The notes below the pieces were generated by a model, which was not told the DNA's origin, did no database searches, and saw nothing but the letters and a program-made list of their open reading frames with translations. Position numbers and translations under genes: made by a program. DNA of 36,365 bases from Bacteroidia bacterium (GTDB lineage: Bacteria > Bacteroidota > Bacteroidia > Bacteroidales > VadinHA17): positions 1-36,365 of the forward strand of contig JAPLED010000053.1 of the NCBI GenBank assembly GCA_026391475.1, read 5' to 3'. How positions within the stretch are numbered: position 1 is the first letter of the stretch; the number at the start of each line of letters is the position of its first letter. This document shows positions 7,541-16,751 of the stretch, one piece after another.

Positions 7541-7639
7541 AAAAATTGTAACTAATAAGTCGGAAGTCCGAAGTCCGAAGTCGGAAGTCCGAAGTCAAAA
7601 ATCCAAAATCCAAAATCCGACTGATTAGTTACAATTTTT
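7541..7639. repeat. Heptamer tandem array enclosed by a 23-bp inverted repeat
   Basis: Left arm 7541-7563 AAAAATTGTAACTAATAAGTCGG; right arm 7617-7639 reverse-complements to AAAAATTGTAACTAATCAGTCGG (22/23). Between them are 7-bp units cggaagt ccgaagt ccgaagt cggaagt ccgaagt caaaaat ccaaaat ccaaaat. Confidence 0.9.
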
Positions 7640-7670
7640 AAATATCCCTGAAATGAAAAGCATCACTTTT

Positions 7671-8849
7671 CTACCTGTCAAGTTCTAAAGCTGCCATAAT
7701 GAAAGGAGCAACACCTTTTGTATCGTTATCAATACGTTTTTCGTTTACATAATATTCATAGGTACCATCGCGGTAAGGATTACCTCCCAAACCACATCCC
7801 CCGCAGATATTATGCATTGTAATAAACCCCTTTTCATCTACTGTGATCAGTTCTTTAATAATTCCGTCAAATGCACTATTCGCAATATCAAGATATTTTT
7901 TATCGAGGTAGCCTTTATGGACTCCCCTAACAAAAGCATAGGTGTACATTGCAGATCCGGAACCCTCCAGATAATTACCCTCTCTCCCACCCTGATTAAG
8001 AACCTGGAACCACAAACCGGTTTTGGGATCTCTTACTTTCAGCAACGCTTCACATGTCTTCTGAAGAATAGTAATCAGGGCAGCTCTGTCAGGGTGATTT
8101 TCAGGCAGATATTCAAGAATATCTTCAATGGCTAATATATACCATCCCATAGCACGGCTCCAGGGATAGTGCGATTGGCCTGTTGCAGGATCGCACCATT
8201 TCTGTGTGCGACTCTCGTCCCATGCATGCATCAGCAGACCTGTCTGAGGATCAAGTGTTTTCTCATAGATCATTTTTGTCTGCGTGGTGGCAACATCGAA
8301 CCATCCGGGTGCATTAAATTCTTTTGCGTATTGAGCCATGTAGGTTGACGCCATGAAAATTCCATCAAGCCACATCTGCCACGGATAGATATTTTTATGC
8401 CAATAGCCTCCTGAGTTAGTTTTTGGATGCGACTTCAACTGTTCAATAAAATTATCGAGTGCAATTTTATACTTTGGATCAGGATGCCTTTTATATACCG
8501 TCAAAAGGTCTCTCCCCGGGAAAATTCTGTCAAGGTTATATTCCTTTAGTCTGTAATCGATTACAGAGCCATCGGGCCTTACAAAATGATTGACCCAGTT
8601 TTCCATATATTTTGAGTATTTAACATCGGTCTTACCCAGCCTGTCAATAGCCATTCCGAGGAAGGCGACATCATAGGCCCATTTTGGATTGCGATCCACA
8701 TAATATATAAGGCTGTCTGATCTGGCAAGAACCGAGTTTGCCATCTTCACTGACCATTTTAATTCACTTTGATTGTTTTTCTGAACTTTTGGCTGAAAAT
8801 TACAGGCTGTTGCTGCAACCAGTAAAACCTGAATGATTATTCTGTACAT
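7671..8849 (-). CDS. Glycoside hydrolase family 105/88-type (unsaturated rhamnogalacturonyl hydrolase)
   Basis: 392 aa lipoprotein-like N-terminus; WAYDVAFLGMAIDRLG, WLDGIFMASTYMAQYA, HAWDESRTQKWCDPATGQSHYPWSRAMGWYILAIEDILE, EGSGSAMYTYAFVRGV motifs. Confidence 0.9.
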   Translation of the reverse strand: MYRIIIQVLLVAATACNFQPKVQKNNQSELKWSVKMANSVLARSDSLIYYVDRNPKWAYDVAFLGMAIDRLGKTDVKYSKYMENWVNHFVRPDGSVIDYRLKEYNLDRIFPGRDLLTVYKRHPDPKYKIALDNFIEQLKSHPKTNSGGYWHKNIYPWQMWLDGIFMASTYMAQYAKEFNAPGWFDVATTQTKMIYEKTLDPQTGLLMHAWDESRTQKWCDPATGQSHYPWSRAMGWYILAIEDILEYLPENHPDRAALITILQKTCEALLKVRDPKTGLWFQVLNQGGREGNYLEGSGSAMYTYAFVRGVHKGYLDKKYLDIANSAFDGIIKELITVDEKGFITMHNICGGCGLGGNPYRDGTYEYYVNEKRIDNDTKGVAPFIMAALELDR

Positions 8850-8882
8850 GGTATCTTAATCTGTTTAATTCATAAACTTCTT

Positions 8883-9024
8883 AAAAGACAAAAGATAAAA
8901 GGCTAAAGACAAAAGGTTCAAGACATTACTAAAAACAAGCATAAAAATCAACTTAAGAAAAAAATATTGAAAATGGTTTGCAAATGCCTGACTTTTATCT
9001 TTTTACTTTTTTCTTTTATCTTCT
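8883..9024. repeat. Pair of inverted heptamer arrays
   Basis: Left 8883-8924: aaaagac aaaagat aaaaggc taaagac aaaaggt tcaagac. Right 8990-9024: gactttt atctttt tactttt ttctttt atcttct (reverse complement agaagat aaaagaa aaaagta aaaagat aaaagtc). Confidence 0.85.
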
Positions 9025-9093
9025 GCATGAATAATGCAGGTTAAATCTTATCTGTTATAAATATATGAAAAATGATTAAAACAATGGTATTAT

Positions 9094-9123
9094 AAAAAAG
9101 AAAAGAGACCTTCGGGAGGTCTC
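9094..9123 (-). terminator. Rho-independent-type terminator after SusD
   Basis: Minus strand: GAGACCT-cccga-AGGTCTC followed by ttttctttttt, 75 bp downstream of the SusD stop. Confidence 0.75.
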
Positions 9124-9197
9124 CTTTCCAACAATTCTCCAACTAATCCACGTTGAGAATCAACCCCAAACATTTCCAAACCAAACTAACCACCTGA

Positions 9198-11255
9198 CTA
9201 ATATCCTGTATTCTGCATAGCTGCTTTTTCATCAGCAGTAAGGGCATGCCCGTCAGCAGTATAAATGTTATCGAGGAAAGTCTGCGGTAGCGGGCGCAGG
9301 TAATGCTTCTCCTGGATAGCCGCTAGTGCTCCCTCGTTGTAAGTCCTGGCGCGGCTTAAAAGCGTTTTAGTGCGAGCAAGGTCTTCCCAGCGGAAAAGCT
9401 CGCCGTAGAGCTCGCGTGAACGCTCGTTGAGCAGGAAGCACATCATCCTGTCGTAGGCGCTTGAAAGGCCGAGTTTTGTTATAATGGCCTCATCTGCAGC
9501 CGGAAGACTTGCACTGGTATATCCGGAAATAAGGTCTGTGGCAGAAGTCGTTACGGGAATATTGAGCGATTCGTAGTACGAATTTGAAGTCGCGTACGAA
9601 TTTACCAATGTCCCGTCAGTATTTTTTGGTGCATTTGAATTAGTCAGCACAGCGGCGCCGCCATCCTTGTATGCAGCCCTGTCTTCACCGGCCTTGAACT
9701 GCGCGCGTGCACGGACAATATTCATAACCGTGATGGCCTCAGCATATTTGGTTTGGCGGATAAGAGCTTCAGCTTTAATGAGATATGTCTCGGCTACCCT
9801 TGCATATATTCCATCGCGGCGGCCGGCAGTTGCGGCTACGGCTGTGCGGGATCCGTCTATCCATTTGCTGAGCGACGGGAACCTGCTGACATTGCTAGCT
9901 AAGCTTAAGTAACCGCTGCCATTAGCAAGGTAGCGTGGATAGGTATGGGGTGTGGGCTTACCAGTTACAGGATTATTGAAATAGACTCCGGTATGTGTAC
10001 TTTTCACCAACGGAGTCCCTCCTGGTTTAGTAGGATCGCTAAACCTGGTGTCGCCCGCCTTATTGACAATATAGATCAATCCCAGGTCACCCTTTGCATA
10101 AGTTACATTAGTAGCTGTATTCGGGTCTGTTCCGTTAAGCTGGGCAAGGTTTGAAACATTGTTCAGGTTTGCCTTGGTTTTAAAGCTTTTCCAGAAACGC
10201 GAATCGTTCTGCATGTCGAACACATTGTAAGCGTATTCATTTGTCCTGCATCTCTGGTACTCGCGCCCTCCGGCTATATCGCGTACAAAACCGGTACATG
10301 TTTGATATACCGAAAGAAAAAGAAGATGCAAGTAGTTCCCGTTCCCATCATTAGCGATGGTAGTTGTGCTAGAGAACTGTGCGGCAAAAATCACCTCAGG
10401 GAGTTTCTCGTTTGCGCCGTCAGGCCCCGTGTAAGCGAAAATATCGGAAAAATTTGTTGCAAGCGGGTGATGTGCAATAACCACATCTGCCAGAGTTATG
10501 ATCTCTGCAAGGTCTGCAGTTTTGTAAGAAGAGTTCCAGTCGTTGTTTATTTCAGAACACCTGTAAAGGAGCGCCTTTGCCAAGAAGTGGGCTGCCACAT
10601 CCTTGTAAAGCTTTCCCTCTAATGCTTCGGCATCAGGAAGCCCTGCGTATGCTGTCCTAAAATCGGCGATGATCTGGTTAACACACTCCTCTTTCGTTGC
10701 GCGTACAAAGTACCTTTCAACGCCTGTGGATGGCTGCAGTTTCAGCACAACGGGCCCGTACTGTTGTACAAGCCTGAAATATGAGAACGCGCGAAGGAAC
10801 GACGCCTCGGCTTTATACAGCTTGTTTTTATCGACATCCGTTATAACTGCATCGACATTTGCAAGAAGAACGTTGGCATCGCTGATGGCCTTGTACATCA
10901 TGTCCCATATCTCATAAGTTTTTGTAACATTAGAGGTTGGAACATCAGGAACTATGGAACCCAGGTTGGAGTTATAATCGTTCCAGGTTTGTTGAGCCTG
11001 GTCGCCCCCTACAATGAATTCGTCAGTACCGCACTGGTTAGTGGAAACTGCCTGCTCCCTGCTCATGAAAAAATTCCTGTAGTGGTTGTACAACGCATCG
11101 GAGAGGTCGGTAATCCCCTCGGGAGTTTTAAAATAATCGGTGTTTCTTTGGGTCTTGAGCTCTTCGTCGAGAAAATCCCTTTTGCATGAGTTGATACCTG
11201 TTGCAACCAGGATAACTGCCGAAAGTGCTATTATGGTTTTTATAGACTTATTCAT
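9198..11255 (-). CDS. RagB/SusD family nutrient uptake outer membrane lipoprotein
   Basis: 685 aa; lipobox ATGINSCKRDFLDEE, SusD-like EASFLRAFSYFRLVQQYGPVVL, ARVAETYLIKAEALIR, LLNERSRELYGELFRWEDLART. Confidence 0.95.
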   Translation of the reverse strand: MNKSIKTIIALSAVILVATGINSCKRDFLDEELKTQRNTDYFKTPEGITDLSDALYNHYRNFFMSREQAVSTNQCGTDEFIVGGDQAQQTWNDYNSNLGSIVPDVPTSNVTKTYEIWDMMYKAISDANVLLANVDAVITDVDKNKLYKAEASFLRAFSYFRLVQQYGPVVLKLQPSTGVERYFVRATKEECVNQIIADFRTAYAGLPDAEALEGKLYKDVAAHFLAKALLYRCSEINNDWNSSYKTADLAEIITLADVVIAHHPLATNFSDIFAYTGPDGANEKLPEVIFAAQFSSTTTIANDGNGNYLHLLFLSVYQTCTGFVRDIAGGREYQRCRTNEYAYNVFDMQNDSRFWKSFKTKANLNNVSNLAQLNGTDPNTATNVTYAKGDLGLIYIVNKAGDTRFSDPTKPGGTPLVKSTHTGVYFNNPVTGKPTPHTYPRYLANGSGYLSLASNVSRFPSLSKWIDGSRTAVAATAGRRDGIYARVAETYLIKAEALIRQTKYAEAITVMNIVRARAQFKAGEDRAAYKDGGAAVLTNSNAPKNTDGTLVNSYATSNSYYESLNIPVTTSATDLISGYTSASLPAADEAIITKLGLSSAYDRMMCFLLNERSRELYGELFRWEDLARTKTLLSRARTYNEGALAAIQEKHYLRPLPQTFLDNIYTADGHALTADEKAAMQNTGY

Positions 11256-11299
11256 ATCGTGTATTTTCTTTTATGGTTAAAAATTCATTCAGTACTTTC

Positions 11300-14200
11300 T
11301 CAGAATCCCACGTTAATACCGAATACATACCCGCGGTTATAATAGAGAGTGCCATATTCGGAATCCCTGAAGTTATTTCGCGACCAGAGCATACCGGCAT
11401 TCTGTACCTGTGCAAACACCCTGAGGCTGTTTATCTTAACCTTGCTTAGCAGGCTCTTTGGCAACTGGTATCCCAGCGATATGTTTCTGATCTTGATCCA
11501 TGAATCATCTTTATAATAGGTGCCGGCATAAGTGTCGCCGCCTGCCTCGCTCATAAACGGCCTCTGGTATTCGGCATTGGTGTTATCGGGCGTCCAGTAA
11601 TCGAGCATGCGCTGGTCGCCATACATGCCTGTGAGGCTTTCGCCTACGCCTGACATATATTTGAGGCGCCCGGTAAGGAACGCGGATAGCTCGATACCTT
11701 TATAACTGAAAGTATTTGTGAGTCCCAATGTCCAGCGCGGGCGTGTGTTGCCTATGATAACCCTGTCGTAGTTGCCGTTGATACGATAGTCGCCATTCTG
11801 GTCTTTGACCTTTATTTTACCTGGCGCAAATTGGGATCCGTTAGCATTGAACTTCGCCATCTCTGCCTGGTCTTCAGGAGTATCCTGCCAGATGCCGATC
11901 TTTTCATAATCATATATTATACCTATCGATTGGCCTATGAACCAGTTATCTCCAACCATATCCTCCTTGCCGTTCATCAGCGATTCTATCTTGTCCCTCT
12001 GCCATGCGGCGGTTGCATTTATATTCCATGAGAAATCGCTTTTATTGACAATGTTAGAATTAATGGTGATATCGATACCCCTGTTGCTTGTTTCACCAAC
12101 ATTTGCAATTGTCGAGGTAAAGCCCGAAACGCTTGGAAGGGCTACAGTTAAAAGAAGATCGGAAGTAGATGACTTGTAAGCTTCGATGGTCCCGTTAACT
12201 CGCCCTTTGAGGAAAGAGAAATCGACAGCAAGGTTGTACTGGGTTGTCTTTTCCCATCCAAGCAACTGGTTTGCAACAGCGCTTGTAAGTGTATAACCGG
12301 TTTCGGTTCCGGTGCCAAAAGGGACGGTAACCTGGCTGATAGCGCCCTTTGTTGAGTAAAGCCCTACGGCAGAGTTACCTACTGTACCAAAACCGAAGCG
12401 CAATTTTAACTGCTCTATCCATGTTACGCCCTTTAAGAAGCTCTCCTGGTCGAGACGCCATCCGATAGCGGCGCTCGGGAAGAATGCCCATTTATTTCCT
12501 TCTGCAAGCTGCGAAGCTCCGTCCCAGCGGCCTGATAATGTAAGCAGGTATTTGTTGCTGTAATTGTAATTTACGCGGGCCATGTACGATTCAAGCTGGC
12601 GTTCGGTAAGACCGGAGCTCCATCCCGTGAGTTGAGCACTGGTAAGGGAACCGAAGCTGTACCACATCTGTGTCGGTATCTCAACACCCTGACCTGAAAT
12701 GCCCGATGACTCGCTGGTCCATTTCGATGCTGTCTGGAGCAGTGTGGCGCCTATTGTATGGGCACCGAATTTATTGTCGTAATAAAGGAGGTTATCGATA
12801 GTGTAGGAGAAGTCTTTCGTATTGGAGATACTTGCATTGGAAGCGCTGAGTTCCCTTACAATTGACTTAGAGTCGTTATAATATCCGTTCCTGTAAAAGC
12901 GGAAGTCGGGGCCGAAGTTCACACGGTACCTGAAGCCTAAAGGCAGCTTCACTTCTGCAAAGAGAGAGCCGAGGAGACGGAGAGTCTCACGCTGGTTGGT
13001 CGAGTATTTCCATTCGTCTATAACATTCCACACGCGTGCCTTTCCCCCGGGATGCACGATACGGTTTCCATCTGCATCATAAGGAAGGGAATAAGGCTCA
13101 ATCCTTGCTGCTGCCGCGATCAGGTCGCCTGTCACGTTTGAGCTTCCTCCCGTTTGGCTCTGACCGTAATCCTGGTACTGCCATGATCCGTTGACACCGG
13201 CTCCGAATGTTATCCAATCCTTCGGGTTAAGCTCTACATTTGTCCTCATGGTGTAACGCTGGTACTCCTGTCCTTTTGTCGTACCCTGGTTGTTCAGGTA
13301 ACCTATTGAACCGTAAGCCTTCATTGTTTTTGTACCGCCGCTCGCGCTGAGGGTATGCTCCTGGGTATAGTTAGGCTGCGTTACCTGTCCCATCCAGTCG
13401 AATGTTTCGACTTGTGAGGGGTCCCATGTGCCGCTTGCCCAGCCTTTCTGGATGTTCTGCCATGCAGTGGGTTCGGCTGTAAAATAATTAACAGTGGCAT
13501 CGTTGGCAAGGGTTGGCGCGTTGCCCGGAACGCGTGTTGTGGGAGATGCATAATATGCGCCCCAGCGCGAGAATTTCATGAATTCCGCAACGTCCATGTA
13601 TTCAGAACGCCAAACCATCTGCTCGTTTGTAAGCGAACCCGAGTAGTTAAGCTGAAATTGTCCATCGGTACCGCGTTTTGTTGTTACAAGCACAACTCCG
13701 TTAGCGCCCCTCGAACCGTAAATAGCGGTTGCCGAAGCGTCTTTCAGTATCTCTATCGATTCTATATCCTGCTCGTTCAGTGTTTCAATCCCGGAATTCG
13801 ACATAATGGGAATACCGTCAACAACATAAAGAGGTGAGTTGGATGCGGTAAGTGAACGTGCGCCGCGGATTGAAATGCTTCCCAGTGTACCGGGGCGAAT
13901 AGAGGTGGTAATGTCAACGCCTGCCGCTTTACCCTGGAGGGCCTGGAATATGTTGTTTACAGGGCGGGCGGTTATTTGTGCGTTTGAAACTGAAACAACA
14001 GAGCCGGTAATATCGCTCTTTTTCTGGGTTCCGTATCCTACCACGACCACCTCTTCAAGGCCGATAGCAGATTCCAGCATCGTCACATTAATTGTTGTCA
14101 GAGTTCCAATTTCTATATCCTGTGTTTCCATTCCAATGAATGAGAATGTCAGGGTTTTTGAATCAGTTGGTACATCGATGCTATACCGGCCATCAGTACC

Positions 14201-14671
14201 CGAGACGACGCCGATTGTTGTTCCTTTCACGAGGATATTAACACCGGCGAGAGGTGTTCCGGATTTGTCCCAAACTATACCGGTAATTATTTTTTGCTGA
14301 AGAAGGTATCTGGGTACAATTACGATAAGGTTATTTTCGAAAGCTTTGTAAGTGAGAGGAGATTCCAGAAACATTTCATCAAGAACATTGATGATGTTCT
14401 GATTATCTGCTCTTACATTAATCAGGTTATTCATTGCCAGCAGGTCATCACTGTAAAAGAATCTGATTTCTGTCTGCTGTTCAATTGTTTTCAGCACTTC
14501 GCGGATCGGTTTTTCCCTGATATCAAGGGTTACACTGGTCTGGGAGTAAACATTTGCACTAACCTGCAGGACAGTGATAAAGATTAGGATTAAAGTTAGT
14601 TTCATGGTTAGCAGAAGTTTTTTTATTCCCGGATAAGAAGACGGAATAAGGTTTTGAGGGTTTTTTTTCAT
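11300..14671 (-). CDS. SusC/RagA family TonB-dependent receptor with N-terminal STN domain
   Basis: 1123 aa; STN (VTLDIREKPIREVLKTIEQQTEIRFFYSDD), carboxypeptidase-like domain (ITGIVWDKSGTPLAGVNILVKGTTIGVVSGTDGRYSIDVP), plug (LYVVDGIPI..IESIEILKDASATAIYGSRGANGVVLVTTKRG). Confidence 0.97.
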   Translation of the reverse strand: MKKNPQNLIPSSYPGIKKLLLTMKLTLILIFITVLQVSANVYSQTSVTLDIREKPIREVLKTIEQQTEIRFFYSDDLLAMNNLINVRADNQNIINVLDEMFLESPLTYKAFENNLIVIVPRYLLQQKIITGIVWDKSGTPLAGVNILVKGTTIGVVSGTDGRYSIDVPTDSKTLTFSFIGMETQDIEIGTLTTINVTMLESAIGLEEVVVVGYGTQKKSDITGSVVSVSNAQITARPVNNIFQALQGKAAGVDITTSIRPGTLGSISIRGARSLTASNSPLYVVDGIPIMSNSGIETLNEQDIESIEILKDASATAIYGSRGANGVVLVTTKRGTDGQFQLNYSGSLTNEQMVWRSEYMDVAEFMKFSRWGAYYASPTTRVPGNAPTLANDATVNYFTAEPTAWQNIQKGWASGTWDPSQVETFDWMGQVTQPNYTQEHTLSASGGTKTMKAYGSIGYLNNQGTTKGQEYQRYTMRTNVELNPKDWITFGAGVNGSWQYQDYGQSQTGGSSNVTGDLIAAAARIEPYSLPYDADGNRIVHPGGKARVWNVIDEWKYSTNQRETLRLLGSLFAEVKLPLGFRYRVNFGPDFRFYRNGYYNDSKSIVRELSASNASISNTKDFSYTIDNLLYYDNKFGAHTIGATLLQTASKWTSESSGISGQGVEIPTQMWYSFGSLTSAQLTGWSSGLTERQLESYMARVNYNYSNKYLLTLSGRWDGASQLAEGNKWAFFPSAAIGWRLDQESFLKGVTWIEQLKLRFGFGTVGNSAVGLYSTKGAISQVTVPFGTGTETGYTLTSAVANQLLGWEKTTQYNLAVDFSFLKGRVNGTIEAYKSSTSDLLLTVALPSVSGFTSTIANVGETSNRGIDITINSNIVNKSDFSWNINATAAWQRDKIESLMNGKEDMVGDNWFIGQSIGIIYDYEKIGIWQDTPEDQAEMAKFNANGSQFAPGKIKVKDQNGDYRINGNYDRVIIGNTRPRWTLGLTNTFSYKGIELSAFLTGRLKYMSGVGESLTGMYGDQRMLDYWTPDNTNAEYQRPFMSEAGGDTYAGTYYKDDSWIKIRNISLGYQLPKSLLSKVKINSLRVFAQVQNAGMLWSRNNFRDSEYGTLYYNRGYVFGINVGF

Positions 14672-14829
14672 ACTTTTGTAATGTTTTTAAAGTTTAACAT
14701 GCCAATGTTTCTTCTGAAGAAAGCAACATTGTTTAAAATTTCTAAAAACCGGGCGCAGGATTTATCGATCCTGTGCTTTGTTTAACTATGCTTCCAGTTT
14801 TTCTTCATAGGCAGTTTTTTAAAGTTTAG

Positions 14830-15993
14830 TTACTTAGGTTGGATATAAAGATTTTTATTTACTTCTATTAAATTCTTGTCTTCGGATAAGGTGACTACCC
14901 TTCCGTTCAGTTTGAAATCGATGGGCGCTGTAATGCTCATCACTTCCAGAACCTGTTCAATAGGCTCGGCAAGGATCGTCCCGGTGAACCTGTAGGACTT
15001 TAGCCGTTCAGATGCAAAGAGTATCTGAACATCGAATTTACGCTCGAGATCAATTGCTATCTGCGAAAGACTCTGCTTCTCAAAAATCCAGCGGTTTTCC
15101 TTCCATGAAATAACCGGTTCTACATTAACATTTTCTGTAACTAACCTTGGAATTCCTATTGATTTTTGCACCTGCAAAGGATGTGTGTTGCTTCTGGATT
15201 TCACCTCCGGACCGGCTGCTTCATCAACCATCGTTGAATCTTCCTTGAAAAAGGTTAGTTTCTGGTTCGGTTTAAGAACCGTTACTTCAACCGTGCGTTT
15301 GTCTGTTATCTCTTCTATTTTTACGGAACCTTCTATCAGTGTCGTTTCAATTGTTTTGTCACCTGAATAGGCTTTTATATTAAAAATTGTTCCCAGAGCC
15401 ATGACATTTAAATGCGTAGTTTTAACCGTAAAAGGTCTCTTACTATCTTTTGCAACCTTAAAGTATCCCTCTCCCTCAAGTTGTACTACCCTGTCACTGA
15501 TTCCAAAGCGGTTATCATATTTTAAACTGCTTCCTGCATTTAATGTAACAGTTGTTCCATCTGACAAAGAGAACTGGGCGCGGGATCCCATTGGAACTAT
15601 TAATTCATTAAAGCTCTGTCCGTTATTAATAACCCGATTCCTACCTATATAATAGAATAAGAGTCCGCTTAAAGATGCAGCAACAATAAATATTGCAGCA
15701 TACCTGGTTATTGTTTTAAATAAATTGGTTTTATTCCGGCCAATAAAAGACTCTCCTTCGGTTTTAATTTTTTGTCTGAATTTCCAAAAACCCTCATGGA
15801 AATTATATCCCGGATTTTTTAAATTTGCTTTGGCTGTGGTCCATATTTCGCAATATTCATCAAAATATCGTTTATTGGTGCTATTTGATTTTATCCAGTT
15901 GATAAGAACTCTTGTCTCATCAGCAGTTAATTCTCCCTTCAGAAAGCCTGGAATTAAATTTTCAGGCGATTGTTTGTTTTCTTTCGTTTGCAT
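14830..15993 (-). CDS. FecR family anti-sigma factor (DUF4974 C-terminus)
   Basis: 387 aa; IVPMGSRAQFSLSDGTTVTLNAGSSLKYDNRF, GEGYFKVAKDSKRPFTVKT, C-terminal IAIDLERKFDVQILFASERLKSYRFTGTI. Confidence 0.95.
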   Translation of the reverse strand: MQTKENKQSPENLIPGFLKGELTADETRVLINWIKSNSTNKRYFDEYCEIWTTAKANLKNPGYNFHEGFWKFRQKIKTEGESFIGRNKTNLFKTITRYAAIFIVAASLSGLLFYYIGRNRVINNGQSFNELIVPMGSRAQFSLSDGTTVTLNAGSSLKYDNRFGISDRVVQLEGEGYFKVAKDSKRPFTVKTTHLNVMALGTIFNIKAYSGDKTIETTLIEGSVKIEEITDKRTVEVTVLKPNQKLTFFKEDSTMVDEAAGPEVKSRSNTHPLQVQKSIGIPRLVTENVNVEPVISWKENRWIFEKQSLSQIAIDLERKFDVQILFASERLKSYRFTGTILAEPIEQVLEVMSITAPIDFKLNGRVVTLSEDKNLIEVNKNLYIQPK

Positions 15994-16060
15994 AATATTA
16001 TGTTCTAATTATAAAGACAGGAAAATATTAAGACAGGGTTAAGAGGAAATGAAATATTTT

Positions 16061-16642
16061 TCAGATACCCATGATAATAAAAAGAATCATCAAGTAATCC
16101 TTAAGATTTTCGCGCAGTCGCGCAAGTGCAATTTTCATCTGGGTTTTAACGGTATTTACCGAAATCCCGAGTTTGCCGGCAATAGCACTATATTTCATAC
16201 CTTCATTACGGCTGAGTATGAATATTTCCCTGCAGCCATCCGGAAGTGTACTAATACCCTGATCAAGAATATTCATGATCTCTTTTTCGTATAGCTGCCC
16301 CAGGGGATAATCACTATCCCAGGCAAGTAATTCATAATCTGAATTGCTTAAGGTGTCTGTTAATTTATGGATTAATCTGAACCGTTCAAGGTAATTAAAA
16401 GATGTGTTATGAACAGCTTTTATCAGATACCCTTTAATGGAAGTAGTGATATCAATTTTTTCTCTGATATTCCATAACCTGACAAATACATCTGAAACAA
16501 TTTCTTCAGCATCAGAATGATTCCTGACAATATGTTCGGCAATCAGACAAAGGAAAATGTAATACTGCCTGTAAAGCTCTTCAAAAGCAGCAATATCACC
16601 TTTTTGGATACCATTTATTAGTTGCTGATTTGAAAGTTCCAT
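16061..16642 (-). CDS. ECF-type RNA polymerase sigma factor
   Basis: 193 aa; HSDAEEIVSDVFVRLWNIREKI and LPDGCREIFILSRNEGMKYSAIAGKLGISVNTVKTQMKIALARLRENL. Confidence 0.95.
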   Translation of the reverse strand: MELSNQQLINGIQKGDIAAFEELYRQYYIFLCLIAEHIVRNHSDAEEIVSDVFVRLWNIREKIDITTSIKGYLIKAVHNTSFNYLERFRLIHKLTDTLSNSDYELLAWDSDYPLGQLYEKEIMNILDQGISTLPDGCREIFILSRNEGMKYSAIAGKLGISVNTVKTQMKIALARLRENLKDYLMILFIIMGI

Positions 16643-16751
16643 CGGATTTTAAAATATTAACCTGCAAATTAATATTTTTCTGAGTATCAAATTCAAAATA
16701 ATGCAACCTCATGGGGGGATGAGTTCAGAAAATAAATATGTTAGTCAGTTA

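Noticed and set aside
7561-7616. Heptamer arrays considered as CRISPR repeats or coding repeats
   Set aside because: The 7-bp period is far too short for CRISPR and is not a multiple of 3 per unit; the arrays are intergenic.
13839-14300. 153-aa plus-strand ORF antisense to SusC
   Set aside because: It lies wholly opposite a well-supported SusC coding sequence; the translation looks like an antisense artefact.
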